Shown piece by piece: positions 24,485 through 39,076 of a DNA stretch of 64,000 nucleotides; the stretch's first letter is position 1, and each line of letters opens with the position of its first letter. The DNA is from a bacterium (GTDB taxonomy: Bacteria; Myxococcota; UBA727; JAUIJE01), in the NCBI GenBank assembly GCA_030431455.1, contig JAUIJE010000006.1, positions 186,001 to 250,000 of the forward strand, in the 5' to 3' direction. The translations under genes and the position numbers were made by a program. The notes beneath the pieces are model-generated. The model saw nothing but the letters and a program-made list of their open reading frames with translations. It had not been told where the DNA came from and made no database searches.

Positions 24485-26749
24485 ATGACCGCCACGACCG
24501 CAGAAAAAGATTCCAGCCAAAAGTCCGCCAAGAAGTCCGCCGGGGCGGCCAACGCGATTCAACTCGAAAAGGTGGGCGAGGTTCTTGTCATCACCTTCGA
24601 TGACCCCGACGCCAAGGTGAACACCCTGAGCGAGAAGTTCAGCGCGGAGCTGAAGGACGCCTTCGACGCGTTGCTCAACGACCACGAGGTCAAAGCCGGG
24701 GTGCTCATCTCGGGCAAGAAGGACGGCTTCATCGCCGGGGCGGACATCAAGATGTTGCAGGCCTGCCGCTCCGCCCAAGAGGTCGAGCGGTTGAGCCGCG
24801 ACATGCAGGCCGAGCTGGACAAGCTCGAGTCGAGCAAGAAGCCGGTGGTGGCCGCGATCCACGGCCAGGCCCTCGGCGGTGGCCTGGAAGTGGCATTGGC
24901 TTGTCACTATCGCATCTGCACCGAGCACAAGAAGACGGTGATGGGCCTGCCCGAGGTGATGCTCGGGCTGCTCCCCGGGGGCGGCGGGACCCAACGTCTG
25001 CCCCGGTTGGTGGGCATCCAGGCCGCGCTGGACATGATGCTCACGGGCAAGAACATCCGGCCCAAGAAGGCCAAGAAAATGGGGTTGGTCGACGAGGTGG
25101 TGCTGCCCTACGGCCTGCGCGAGGTCGCCATCGAGGCGGCGCAGAAGCTCGCCGCGGGCACGCTGAAGCACAAGGAGCGCGAGCTGTCGCCCCAAGACCG
25201 GGCCCTGGAGGACAACTTCGCGGGGCGGGCCATCGTGTTCCGCCAGGCCCGGGCGATGGTGGAAAAGCAGACCAACGGGCTCTATCCCGCGCCCTTCGCG
25301 ATCATCGACGTGGTCGAGCACGGGATGAACAAAGGGATGAAGAAGGGCCTCGAGGAAGAGTCCCGCCGGTTCGGCGAGCTGGGCATGACCCCGGAGTCAG
25401 CGAGCTTGATGAGCTTGTTCTTCGGGCAGACCGCGCTCAAAAAGAACCGTTTTGGCAAACCCGACGTCGCGACCCAGACGGTGGGGGTGCTCGGCGCGGG
25501 CTTGATGGGCGCGGGCATCGCCATGGTCTCGACCATGAAGGGCTACCGCGTACACCTCAAAGACATCTCGTACGAGGGGCTCGGCCGCGGGCGCAAACAA
25601 ATCTGGGACGAGCTGGACCGCCGCCGCAAACGCAAAGCCATGACCGCGTTCGAGCGCGACCAGACCATGGCCAACGTGGTGGCCCAGCTCGACTACGCCG
25701 GGTTCAACAACTGTGACGTGGTGATCGAGGCGGTGTTCGAGGACCTGAAGCTGAAGCACCGGGTGATCGAAGAGGTCGAGCAGCACATTCACGATGACTG
25801 TGTGTTCGCGTCCAACACCTCGGCGTTGCCCATCACCGACATCGCCCAGGCGTCGAAGCGCCCCGAGAACGTCGTGGGTATGCACTATTTCTCCCCGGTG
25901 CACAAAATGCCGCTCCTGGAGGTGATCGTCACCGACAAGACGAGCAAGAAGGCGTCGGCCTTGGCCGTCGACGTGGGGCTCAAGCAGGGCAAGACCGTCA
26001 TCGTGGTCAAGGACGGCCCCGGCTTTTACACCACCCGCATCCTCGCGCCCTACATGGACGAGGCGGCGGTGATCGGGATGGAAGGGGTGGAGTTTCACCG
26101 CTTCGATCAGATCATGAAGGACTTCGGGTTTCCGGTGGGGCCCATCGCGCTGCTCGACGAGGTGGGCATCGACGTGGGGGCCCACGTGGCCAAGGACATG
26201 GCGCCGTTTTTCAAAGACCGCATGGCGGCTGCGGATTCAGACGCATTGGACGCAATGGTCAAGGCGGGCTTTTTGGGGCGCAAGTCGAAGAAGGGTTTCT
26301 TCCTCTACGACCAGGGCCCGAAAAAGAAGGACGCCGCGCACCAGATCGTGTCCATGCTCAAAAAAGCGGTGGGCCAAGGGGACGAGGGCAAACCCATCAA
26401 CCCCGGCGCGCTCGAGATCTTCAAGGCCCACGGCGGCAAGTCCGGGGGCAAGGTGGACGTCACCGAGATCCAACACCGCATGGCCATGCGCATGGTCAAC
26501 GAAGCGGTGATGTGCCTCGAGGACGGCATCTTGGACAACCCCGTCGACGGGGACATCGGGGCGGTGTTTGGCCTCGGGTTCCCCCCGTTCCGGGGTGGGC
26601 CGTTCCGCTACGTGGACAGCATCGGGGCGGGCCGCGCGGTGTCGATCCTGGAGAAGCTCGCGGACAAATATGGCAAGCGGTTCGCGCCCACCGGGCTGTT
26701 GGTCGAGCACGCCAAAAGCGGCAAGAAGTTCCACCCCGACGCGAAGTGA
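24485..26749 (+). CDS. Fatty-acid oxidation multifunctional protein (enoyl-CoA hydratase / 3-hydroxyacyl-CoA dehydrogenase, FadJ-type)
   Basis: Protein of 754 residues. The N-terminal crotonase part (about 25-310) has ISGKKDGFIAGADIKMLQ, G-G-G-L-E-V-A-L-A-C-H-Y-R-I-C and L-P-E-V-M-L-G-L-L-P-G-G-G-G-T-Q-R. The NAD-binding part (from about 335) has V-G-V-L-G-A-G-L-M-G-A-G-I-A-M. The hydroxyacyl-CoA dehydrogenase catalytic segment has MHYFSPVHKMPLLEV, followed by DGPGFYTTRIL. It performs hydration and oxidation of enoyl-CoA in the cytoplasm, then hands 3-ketoacyl-CoA to the thiolase upstream. The ATG at 24485 is chosen because GGGGG sits just before it; ATG 24470 in the same frame is also possible. 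A terminator follows at 26772. Confidence 0.93.
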   Translation: MTATTAEKDSSQKSAKKSAGAANAIQLEKVGEVLVITFDDPDAKVNTLSEKFSAELKDAFDALLNDHEVKAGVLISGKKDGFIAGADIKMLQACRSAQEVERLSRDMQAELDKLESSKKPVVAAIHGQALGGGLEVALACHYRICTEHKKTVMGLPEVMLGLLPGGGGTQRLPRLVGIQAALDMMLTGKNIRPKKAKKMGLVDEVVLPYGLREVAIEAAQKLAAGTLKHKERELSPQDRALEDNFAGRAIVFRQARAMVEKQTNGLYPAPFAIIDVVEHGMNKGMKKGLEEESRRFGELGMTPESASLMSLFFGQTALKKNRFGKPDVATQTVGVLGAGLMGAGIAMVSTMKGYRVHLKDISYEGLGRGRKQIWDELDRRRKRKAMTAFERDQTMANVVAQLDYAGFNNCDVVIEAVFEDLKLKHRVIEEVEQHIHDDCVFASNTSALPITDIAQASKRPENVVGMHYFSPVHKMPLLEVIVTDKTSKKASALAVDVGLKQGKTVIVVKDGPGFYTTRILAPYMDEAAVIGMEGVEFHRFDQIMKDFGFPVGPIALLDEVGIDVGAHVAKDMAPFFKDRMAAADSDALDAMVKAGFLGRKSKKGFFLYDQGPKKKDAAHQIVSMLKKAVGQGDEGKPINPGALEIFKAHGGKSGGKVDVTEIQHRMAMRMVNEAVMCLEDGILDNPVDGDIGAVFGLGFPPFRGGPFRYVDSIGAGRAVSILEKLADKYGKRFAPTGLLVEHAKSGKKFHPDAK

Positions 26750-26771
26750 TCGCGCGCGACGACGTGAAGAT

Positions 26772-26799
26772 GGCCCGCCCGCGCGGGCCGTTTTCTTTT
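26772..26799 (+). terminator. Rho-independent terminator of the thiolase/trifunctional operon
   Basis: GGCCCGC (26772-26778), CCGC loop and GCGGGCC (26783-26789) form a perfect 7-bp stem, followed by TTTTCTTTT (26791-26799). It is 23 bases after the operon's last stop. Confidence 0.88.
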
Positions 26800-26823
26800 G
26801 GGTCGAAGGGGGGCCGCCCTCGC

Positions 26824-27150
26824 TCAGAGGGTGTGCAGAAACGCGACCAGGTCCGCCGCCTCCTGATCGGTGAAGGTGTCCTCAAACGCGGGCATCTCGT
26901 CTTCGCCGTTGAGGATGGTCGAGATGGTGCTCTCGTCGGAGTGCTCGGCCACTTCCTCGACGATGTTGGGCCCCTGGCTGGTGCCCTGGCCGTCGGCGCC
27001 GTGGCAGGCGCTGCAGTTGGTCTGGTAGAGGTCGCCGCCGGCGGTGGCGTCCCCGTCCAGGGCCGCGATGTCGGCGGCGCGTTCGTTCATGGCGCCGCCA
27101 CAAGCGGCGAGGGGGGTGAGAAGCAGGGCGAAAAGGCACAGGCGCATCAT
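26824..27150 (-). CDS. Small cytochrome c lipoprotein
   Basis: Protein of 108 residues with a lipobox L-A-A-C (Cys17), a short spacer and one class I cytochrome c domain (about 35-108). The haem motif is CSACH (46-50) and Met86 in D-E-M-P-A-F is the likely sixth ligand. It carries electrons at the outer face of the membrane. The double ATG at 27145-27150 has GGAG upstream on the minus strand; the open frame to 27246 is not needed. It is convergent with the fatty-acid operon and divergent from the next acyl-CoA dehydrogenase. Confidence 0.85.
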   Translation of the reverse strand: MMRLCLFALLLTPLAACGGAMNERAADIAALDGDATAGGDLYQTNCSACHGADGQGTSQGPNIVEEVAEHSDESTISTILNGEDEMPAFEDTFTDQEAADLVAFLHTL

Positions 27151-27249
27151 TTGGTACTCCAAGGTTCTGCTTGGGTTTACGCACCAGGGGCAGATCTGCT
27201 TGGTGAAAAAAACTGAATCTGGCGCCGGGGTTGCCACCTCGGGCAAATA

Positions 27250-27265
27250 TTGACATGGATGTCAA
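27250..27265. promoter_or_regulatory. Operator palindrome TTGACAT-GG-ATGTCAA
   Basis: Perfect 7-2-7 repeat, third copy of the site described at 20310. It ends 23 bases before the GTG start of the acyl-CoA dehydrogenase at 27289, and an A/T-rich ATATT patch lies just before it. Confidence 0.75.
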
Positions 27266-27288
27266 TCTCACTAAAAAAGGGGCGCCGG

Positions 27289-28428
27289 GTGCACGAATCA
27301 TTGTTGAACGACGAGCTCAAGGCTTTCCAAGACGCGTTCAAGAAGTGGGTCGACAAAGAAATCGTGCCCCACCACGCGGCCTGGGAAAAAGAGGGCATGG
27401 TGCCGCGGGCCCTGTGGGAGAGCGCGGGGGCCAACGGCTTTTTGTGCATCACCCAGCCGGAGGCCTTCGGCGGGTTGGGGCTCGACTTCCGTTACTCCAC
27501 GGTGGTGATCGAGGGCCTGGCCCGGGCCGGCGCCCATGGGCCGGGGTTCCCGCTTCACAGTGACATTGTGGCGCCGTACATCGAGCACTACGGGTCGGAT
27601 GAGGTCAAACAGAAGTTCTTGCCCCCCATGGCCGCGGGCACCTGCATCGGGGCCATCGCCATGACCGAGCCCGGCACCGGGTCGGACCTGCAGGGGGTCA
27701 AGACCAAGGCCGTGCTCGACGGGGACGAATGGGTGATCAACGGCGCGAAGACGTTCATCACCAACGGGCTGTTGTCGGATGTGGTGATCGTGGTCGCGCG
27801 CACCGAAGACGACAAATCGGGCTGGGAGTCCCAGAGCCTGATCCTGGTCGAGCGCGACGCGCCTGGTTTTTCCCGCGGCCGGCACCTTGAAAAGATGGGA
27901 CTGCACGCCCAGGACACCGCCGAGTTGAACTTCGAGGACTGCCGGGTGCCCAAGGGCAACCTGCTCGGGGAGCGGGGCCAAGGGTTCGTCTACCTGATGA
28001 ACGAGCTCGCCCGGGAGCGCTTGATCATCGCCGCGGGCTGTGTGGCCGGGGCGCAGGCGGCGCTGGAGATGACGGTCGAGTACACCCAAGACCGGCAGGC
28101 ATTTGGGCGGCCGATCTCGAAGTTCCAGACCACCCGGCACACCCTGGCCGAGATGGCGACCGAGATCGCGGTGGGGGAGGCGTTCGTGGACCGGTGCATC
28201 GAGCGGCTGGTCGCGGGGGACAGCCTCACCGTCGAGGCGTCGATGGCGAAGTACTGGACCTCGGAGATGCTCGGCCGGGTCACCGACGCGGGGGTGCAGC
28301 TGTTCGGGGGCTACGGCTACATGAACGAGTACCCGATTTCGCGGGCCTACACCGACGCGCGGGTGCAACGCATCTACGGCGGCACGAGTGAAATCATGAA
28401 AGAGATCATCGCCCGCGCCCTGGTGTAG
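27289..28428 (+). CDS. Acyl-CoA dehydrogenase, standard 380-residue type
   Basis: FAD enzyme of 379 residues for the first step of beta-oxidation or a related acyl-CoA oxidation. Landmarks are I-A-M-T-E-P-G-T-G-S-D-L-Q-G, V-I-N-G-A-K-T-F-I-T-N-G, F-G-R-P-I-S-K-F-Q and L-F-G-G-Y-G-Y-M-N-E-Y-P-I, with the catalytic Glu in YGGTSEIMK at the C-terminus. I chose GTG at 27289 because AAGGGG lies six bases upstream; TTG 27250 and ATG 27259 in the same frame fall inside the operator palindrome and are unlikely. The substrate chain length is not evident. The operator links it to the other fatty-acid genes. Confidence 0.9.
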   Translation: MHESLLNDELKAFQDAFKKWVDKEIVPHHAAWEKEGMVPRALWESAGANGFLCITQPEAFGGLGLDFRYSTVVIEGLARAGAHGPGFPLHSDIVAPYIEHYGSDEVKQKFLPPMAAGTCIGAIAMTEPGTGSDLQGVKTKAVLDGDEWVINGAKTFITNGLLSDVVIVVARTEDDKSGWESQSLILVERDAPGFSRGRHLEKMGLHAQDTAELNFEDCRVPKGNLLGERGQGFVYLMNELARERLIIAAGCVAGAQAALEMTVEYTQDRQAFGRPISKFQTTRHTLAEMATEIAVGEAFVDRCIERLVAGDSLTVEASMAKYWTSEMLGRVTDAGVQLFGGYGYMNEYPISRAYTDARVQRIYGGTSEIMKEIIARALV

Positions 28429-28544
28429 TCGAGGCTGCGACATGTCGCGGCGCCGCCGGGGAAGTGGATCGTTTTGGCGAAAACCGGCTTCCCCATGCGG
28501 CTTTGCGTACACTCGACCCGAATACCTGACCGGGTTGGGGTTGT

Positions 28545-34811
<6,267 letters not shown>

Positions 34812-34860
34812 TGCCCATGCCGTGGCCGGCCCCTCGACGCAGGGATTGGCCGTGATAGAC

Positions 34861-34908
34861 CCTCCTCGTCATGCGACGAGGAGGCCTCCTCGTCAGCGAA
34901 CGAGGAGG
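34861..34908 (+). promoter_or_regulatory. Overlapping inverted repeats that include the ribosome-binding site
   Basis: Four arms are packed before the start at 34913: CCTCCTCGTC (34861-34870), GACGAGGAGG (34875-34884), CCTCCTCGTC (34885-34894) and CGAGGAGG (34901-34908). Arms 1+2 can form a 10-bp hairpin with an ATGC loop. Arms 3+4 can form an 8-bp hairpin whose last arm is the Shine-Dalgarno. Arms 2+3 are a perfect palindrome (CGAGGAGGCCTCCTCG). Alternative pairings would hide or expose the GGAGG, as in translational control elements. Confidence 0.6.
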
Positions 34909-34912
34909 ATGT

Positions 34913-35770
34913 ATGCGTCGAGTTCGTGAATGGGTGTTGGTGGGCATGGTGGTGGCGTTGGCCGCGGCGTGTCCGGAGAAGAAGGCCGACGAGGGCGGTG
35001 AGCACGCGGGCCAGGGTGAGGCCGCGGTCAAGGGCGGGGCCGCGAGCCAGCCCGCTGGCAATGCCCCTGCAGCCAAGGGCGACCGCAGCGTTCATTTTGT
35101 GTGGCCCCAAGACGGGTCCACTGTGCCCGAGACCTTCACGGTGGTGTTCGGGGTGAAGAATCTTGAGGTGGTGCCCGCGGGCGAAGGGTTGAACGACCCG
35201 AACAAGGGGCATCACCACGTGGTCATCGACGGCAAGCCCATCCCGGCGAAGACCATGGTGCCCAAGGACGAAAAGAACATTCACTTTGGCAAGGGCCAGA
35301 CCCAGGCCGAGCTCAAGCTCGCCCCCGGGGAACACACCTTGACCATGCAGTTCGCGGATGCGGCCCACATGAGCTACGGACCCGATTTGTCGTCGACGAT
35401 CAAGGTCACGGTGGTGGCCGCGCCCAAGGACGAGATGAAGGTGATGTTCGAGGCCCCCCAAGACGGCGCGAAGGTGAAGTCGCCGGTGAAGGTGGTGTTC
35501 GGGGTGTCGGGCATGACGGTGAAGCCGGCCGGGGAAGAGGTGCTCAACAAGCTGGTCGGTCACCACCACGTGGTCATCGACGGCGAGGCGATCCCCGCGG
35601 GCACCATGGTGCCCAAGGATGACAAGAACATTCACTTCGGGGGCGGCCAGACCGAGGCCGAGCTCAAGCTCGACAAGGGCAAACACACCTTGACCATGCA
35701 GTTCGCGGATGGCGCGCACATGAGCTACGGCGAAAAGATGTCGAGCACCATCACCGTCGAGGTCGAGTGA
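34913..35770 (+). CDS. Lipoprotein with two tandem DUF4399 domains
   Basis: Protein of 285 residues with a lipoprotein-like signal (L-A-A-A-C, Cys20), an Ala/Gly/Glu linker, and two copies of one domain (about 60-167 and 177-284). Both copies contain the DUF4399 hallmarks: P-Q-D-G, V-V-F-G-V, G-H-H-H-V-V-I-D-G, T-M-V-P-K-D, K-N-I-H-F-G-x-G-Q-T, H-T-L-T-M-Q-F-A-D and A-H-M-S-Y-G. The copies are alike enough to be a duplication. The clustered His residues suggest metal binding, but this is unproven. The ATG at 34913 has GAGGAGG four bases upstream; an upstream in-frame ATG (34871) lies inside the hairpin loop. Its stop overlaps the next start (GTGA). Confidence 0.82.
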   Translation: MRRVREWVLVGMVVALAAACPEKKADEGGEHAGQGEAAVKGGAASQPAGNAPAAKGDRSVHFVWPQDGSTVPETFTVVFGVKNLEVVPAGEGLNDPNKGHHHVVIDGKPIPAKTMVPKDEKNIHFGKGQTQAELKLAPGEHTLTMQFADAAHMSYGPDLSSTIKVTVVAAPKDEMKVMFEAPQDGAKVKSPVKVVFGVSGMTVKPAGEEVLNKLVGHHHVVIDGEAIPAGTMVPKDDKNIHFGGGQTEAELKLDKGKHTLTMQFADGAHMSYGEKMSSTITVEVE

Positions 35771-35985
35771 GCAAGACCCCGCCGGTGCAGGTGGGTGACC
35801 TGGTGGTGATCGTCACCGCCCCCGAGCGCGGCATCGGCCGCCTCGAGCGGGTGCTCGACGACGGTCGCCACCGGGTCTTTTTTTATCCCACCGGCACGTT
35901 TTGGCTCGGGCCCGCGGCCGAGGTGCGGCCCTGTCCGGTGGGCTTTCCCCAGCAGACCGGGTTCGTGGTCGAGGGCGACGGCTAG
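35767..35985 (+). CDS. Small SH3-like hypothetical protein
   Basis: Protein of 72 residues with a GTG start that overlaps the upstream stop by four bases, so coupled translation is likely. The pattern V-Q-V-G-D-L-V-V-I-V with a short beta-rich core R-V-F-F-Y-P-T-G-T-F-W-L is like DUF3553/KOW-type small barrels, but similarity is only by eye. No signal peptide. Function unknown. It ends overlapping the convergent gene by four bases. Confidence 0.55.
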   Translation: MSKTPPVQVGDLVVIVTAPERGIGRLERVLDDGRHRVFFYPTGTFWLGPAAEVRPCPVGFPQQTGFVVEGDG

Positions 35986-36527
35986 GGTTGCACCAGCCCC
36001 CACAGGGCGCCGTCCGCGGGGCCGTCGAATGGTGCGATGGCCTCGTCGAGAGCGGGCGCGCCCGCGAGCCCGGGGAGCATGACCGGCGCCGCGGTCGCGG
36101 CGTCGTCCACCGGCAGCTTCCAGTCGTGCCGGCTGTACAGTTTCATTGTGCGGTCGCCGTCCTTGATCGCGAGACACAGCTCAAACGGGGGCGGGGCTTT
36201 CCCTTCGCATTCCCAGGTCCGGACCTGGGCCTTCACCCGGCGCTTGGCCTGGGGAAAGACCATGGTCAGCTCACCCCCGGCCAGGCGGTGGCGGAACAGC
36301 TCGGCCCGCGCCCGCCAGCGGGAGGCGTGGCTGAACGCGCCCACCCGCTCGCCCTCGGCCGACACCGCGACAAAGGAGTGCACCATGTCGCGGTCGCCGC
36401 GCGGCATGCGCTCGATCCACACCCGGTTGATCAGATGCTTGGCCCGGTCGGGCCGCGCCGGGCGCAGAACAAAAAACGCCCCCGCGATGAGGGACAAGGA
36501 CAAGGACACGGCCAACCACTTCGACAT
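35982..36527 (-). CDS. Single-pass membrane/secreted protein of unknown function
   Basis: Protein of 181 residues with an N-terminal hydrophobic helix (about residues 4-22) and a soluble remainder. The ATG at 36527 has GAGG eight bases before it on the minus strand. Its repeated K/R-containing strands (W-I-E-R-M-P-R-G-D-R-D) and a loop with C-E-G-K-A-P-P-P-F-E-L-C-L-A suggest a beta-rich fold with a possible disulfide. I do not recognise the family. Confidence 0.6.
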   Translation of the reverse strand: MSKWLAVSLSLSLIAGAFFVLRPARPDRAKHLINRVWIERMPRGDRDMVHSFVAVSAEGERVGAFSHASRWRARAELFRHRLAGGELTMVFPQAKRRVKAQVRTWECEGKAPPPFELCLAIKDGDRTMKLYSRHDWKLPVDDAATAAPVMLPGLAGAPALDEAIAPFDGPADGALWGLVQP

Positions 36528-36695
36528 CGCATGCTCCTCTGGGCCCGCGGCCCGCGAAGAGTGTAACGACAAAATGCGACGAGGCCGCGCGGCCACCAAA
36601 CGCCGTCTCCTACAGTGGCATACCAGGACCTACCTCTGTGAGGGGGGTCAACGGCGGGATCGAAGCCGAGTCGCCATGATGGCGTCAGCCCTGTC

Positions 36696-37349
36696 ATGAC
36701 CCTGCACAATCTTCGCTCTGTTCGCGCGGCGCCGCGCCTGGTCCTGGCCTTGTCGGTGGGGGCGGTCCTGCTCGGGGGCGCGCCCGCCGAGGCCCGCCGC
36801 ACCGACCGGACCCGCCGTCCCGCGGTGGACAGCCCCCGCGCCCAGAACGCGCACACCGCGCGCAAGTCGAGCCCGCGGCGGCGCCCCCGCCGCGCGGCCC
36901 CGCAGAAAAAGCGCGCGCACCCGCCGCGCCGAGACGCCGCGTCCACCCCGGTCAAGGCCCCCGCGGGCCTGAGCAAAAAGCGCAATGCCATTGTCAAGAC
37001 CGCCCTCGCCCTCGAGGGCAAGCCCTACCAAGCGGCGGGCAAAGGCCCCGCGCGCTTCGATTGTTCGGGGCTGACCCACTACGTGATGAAACAGCACGGC
37101 ATCACCGTCACCGGCGGGTCGCGGCACCAAATCCACGAGGGCAAACCCGTGCCCTGGTCGGCGTCCCGGCCCGGGGACTTGGTGTTCTTCCGGCGCGAAG
37201 GCCGCATCGCCCACGTGGGGGTGGTGGTGGACAACACCGGCGAGAGCCTGCTGGTGGTGCACGCCACGTCGCGCGGGGTGGTGGTCGATGACGTGCTCGC
37301 CTCGTCGTACTGGCGGCCCCAGCTCTACGCCGCGCGCGATCTCTTGTAA
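36696..37349 (+). CDS. NlpC/P60-family peptidoglycan hydrolase
   Basis: Protein of 217 residues. A signal-like N-terminus (to about residue 33) is followed by a basic, Arg/Pro/Lys-rich linker (34-90) and a catalytic domain (about 95-217). The catalytic Cys123 is in RFDCSGL, His173 in I-A-H-V-G-V-V, and His189 in V-V-H-A-T-S. The enzyme cleaves peptide cross-links or stems in peptidoglycan in the periplasm. The strongly basic linker probably binds cell wall or nucleic acid. No clear ribosome-binding site; the start is the first ATG of the frame. Confidence 0.85.
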   Translation: MTLHNLRSVRAAPRLVLALSVGAVLLGGAPAEARRTDRTRRPAVDSPRAQNAHTARKSSPRRRPRRAAPQKKRAHPPRRDAASTPVKAPAGLSKKRNAIVKTALALEGKPYQAAGKGPARFDCSGLTHYVMKQHGITVTGGSRHQIHEGKPVPWSASRPGDLVFFRREGRIAHVGVVVDNTGESLLVVHATSRGVVVDDVLASSYWRPQLYAARDLL

Positions 37350-37384
37350 CCCCGGTGTCACATCCGCGGGGCTATGCTGCGCCC

Positions 37385-37648
37385 ATGAATGCTCTGATGC
37401 GTGTGTCGTTGTTGGTGGTCTTGGGCCTCGTTCCCGCGTGTGCGCCGAGTTGTGTGCCCGCGGACGCCACCGGGTGTCCCCTGGAGCCGAGCGAAGCGGT
37501 GGGGGTGCCGTGCTTTGACGAGGGTCAGCAATGCGGGGAGTTCAGCCTGTGCGACCCGTGCACATCGGACTTGAGCGAATGCGAGATGCTCGAATGCAAA
37601 GACGGGTCGTGGACCGCCCTGGAGCCGGACCCGAACTGCGAGCAGTGA
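37385..37648 (+). CDS. Small Cys-rich lipoprotein
   Basis: Protein of 87 residues with the signal ending L-V-P-A-C (Cys19) and eight further cysteines in the mature part. It has no similarity to a family I know. The ATG has no Shine-Dalgarno, and TATGCT (37373-37378) ends six bases upstream, the same spacing as in several other genes here, so a leaderless mRNA is likely. Confidence 0.6.
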   Translation: MNALMRVSLLVVLGLVPACAPSCVPADATGCPLEPSEAVGVPCFDEGQQCGEFSLCDPCTSDLSECEMLECKDGSWTALEPDPNCEQ

Positions 37649-37684
37649 CATGTCGAGCGGAGGCGCGGCCCGCGAGGCGGGGGC

Positions 37685-38089
37685 TCAAAGCTCGAGGTAC
37701 TTGGCGCGCTTTTTCTTGATGTTCTGAATCAGCTTGTTGGCCGTGACAATGTCACCGGAGTAGATGCGGTCCACGAGCTTGGTGTCGGCCAACAGGTGCA
37801 GGGCCTCATCGATGGCCTGGGCCGAGGTCGCCGACGGCTCATTGGGGAACAGCGCTTCCCACACCCCGTGGTCGCCGAGCGGGCGCATGTGGCTGTCCAC
37901 AAAACGCTGGAAGTCGGAGCCCGGCCGGTGATCGATGCGGGAGCTCCCGCTGCCTTTTTTGCCGCGGTAGGTCTCGTAATACAGTTCGCACAGGCTGTCC
38001 GCGGCTTCGCTGCGCCAAAGATCGCCGTCGTCGCTCTCTTTGGTGCGTTGCGCCTCATCATCACTCAGCAGTGCTTCCCAATCGACCAC
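37685..38089 (-). CDS. Hypothetical cytoplasmic protein
   Basis: Protein of 134 residues from GTG 38089, preceded by GGGAGAGA; the frame extends to 38200 but without ribosome-binding site. It is charged and helical, with R-Y..-type segments (L-C-E-L-Y-Y-E-T-Y-R-G-K-K) and a Lys-rich end (I-K-K-K-R-A-K-Y-L). No signal, no recognised domain. It is convergent with the small lipoprotein upstream. The downstream 177 bases before the FAH gene end hold GC-rich repeats (GGCGCCGGC twice) but no gene. Confidence 0.55.
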   Translation of the reverse strand: MVDWEALLSDDEAQRTKESDDGDLWRSEAADSLCELYYETYRGKKGSGSSRIDHRPGSDFQRFVDSHMRPLGDHGVWEALFPNEPSATSAQAIDEALHLLADTKLVDRIYSGDIVTANKLIQNIKKKRAKYLEL

Positions 38090-38266
38090 GTCTCTCTCCC
38101 GTCCACCGCGCAGGTGGTGCAATTTTTGTGGCCGCGATCCCCCCCGGCGCGGAACTGACGGCGGAACCATACGGTTTTTCCGGCCCGCGCGCAGCAACAT
38201 GTCAAACGGCGCCGGCGGGTGCTGACCCGCGCGTACGGCGCCGGCTCGGACGCGGCCACCAGTGGC

Positions 38267-39076
38267 CTAACTAGCGTTGATCACAGGGTTTTTCAAGGTC
38301 CCCAGGCCGGCCACGGAGACCTCCACGGCGTCCCCCGCGACCAGCGGACCCACCCCCGCCGGGGTCCCGGTGAGCACGACATCTCCCGCCTCCAGCCGCA
38401 TGAGGGACGAGACGTAGGCCAAAAGCCGCGCCACCGGGAACACCATGTCGCGGGTGTTTCCCTGTTGCCGGACCGCGCCTTGCACCCGGCAGGTGATCGC
38501 CAATGCTTGTGGATCAGCCACCGCGGCCGCCAACACCACCCGCGGCCCCAGCGCGCAGAAGGTGTCGAAGCCCTTGGCCCGGGTGAAGCGGCCCTTGTCC
38601 GCGCGCTGCAGATCGCGGGCGGTGACGTCGTTGGCGCAGGTGTAGCCGAACACCACCGAAAGCGCCTCGTCCTCGCGCAACCCAGAGGCATTGTGGCCGA
38701 TGACCACCGCCAGCTCCGCCTCGTGGTGGACTTCACCGCTCAGGGCGGGGCGCACGATGGGGGCGCCGGGCCCGACGAGGCTGGTCACCGGCTTTTCGAA
38801 CACCGTGGGCACGTCGCCGACGGTGTTGCCCAGCTCTTTGGCGTGCTCTTCATAGTTGCGGCCGATGCAGATGATTTTGCGCGGCTCCACCGGGCAGGCC
38901 AGGGCCAAGCCTTCGAGGGGGCGGGGCGGGCCCCCGTCGCGCCCAAACGGGCCCCCCACCAGCGGGGTCGCGCCCCGCTCGTCGACGCGGTAGCTGAGCA
39001 TGGTCCCGGTGTCGGGGTCCCGGGCCCGGATCACGGCCGGGAACAATGTGGCTGCAGAATCCACGTGGTCGCTCAC
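38267..39076 (-). CDS. Fumarylacetoacetate hydrolase-family protein
   Basis: Protein of 269 residues, starting at GTG 39076, which overlaps the dapB stop (GTGA). The FAH domain (about 60-265) has ICIGRNYEEHAKELG, the metal-binding Glu pair in VHHEAELAVVIG, F-G-Y-T-C-A-N-D-V-T-A-R-D-L-Q, and G-D-V-V-L-T-G-T-P-A-G-V-G. Enzymes of this family hydrolyse C-C bonds or decarboxylate 2-keto acids in aromatic-compound or central metabolism. The exact reaction cannot be assigned from sequence. Being translationally coupled to dapB is unusual and may be incidental. Confidence 0.88.
   Translation of the reverse strand: MSDHVDSAATLFPAVIRARDPDTGTMLSYRVDERGATPLVGGPFGRDGGPPRPLEGLALACPVEPRKIICIGRNYEEHAKELGNTVGDVPTVFEKPVTSLVGPGAPIVRPALSGEVHHEAELAVVIGHNASGLREDEALSVVFGYTCANDVTARDLQRADKGRFTRAKGFDTFCALGPRVVLAAAVADPQALAITCRVQGAVRQQGNTRDMVFPVARLLAYVSSLMRLEAGDVVLTGTPAGVGPLVAGDAVEVSVAGLGTLKNPVINAS

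Noticed and set aside
37743-37755. GTGACAATGTCAC palindrome resembling the fatty-acid operator
   Set aside because: It lies inside a coding region, has a different spacing (6-1-6), and is not next to a promoter.
38090-38266. Possible small gene or RNA in the GC-rich repeats before the FAH gene
   Set aside because: No frame with ribosome-binding site or signal; repeated GGCGCCGGC alone is not evidence.
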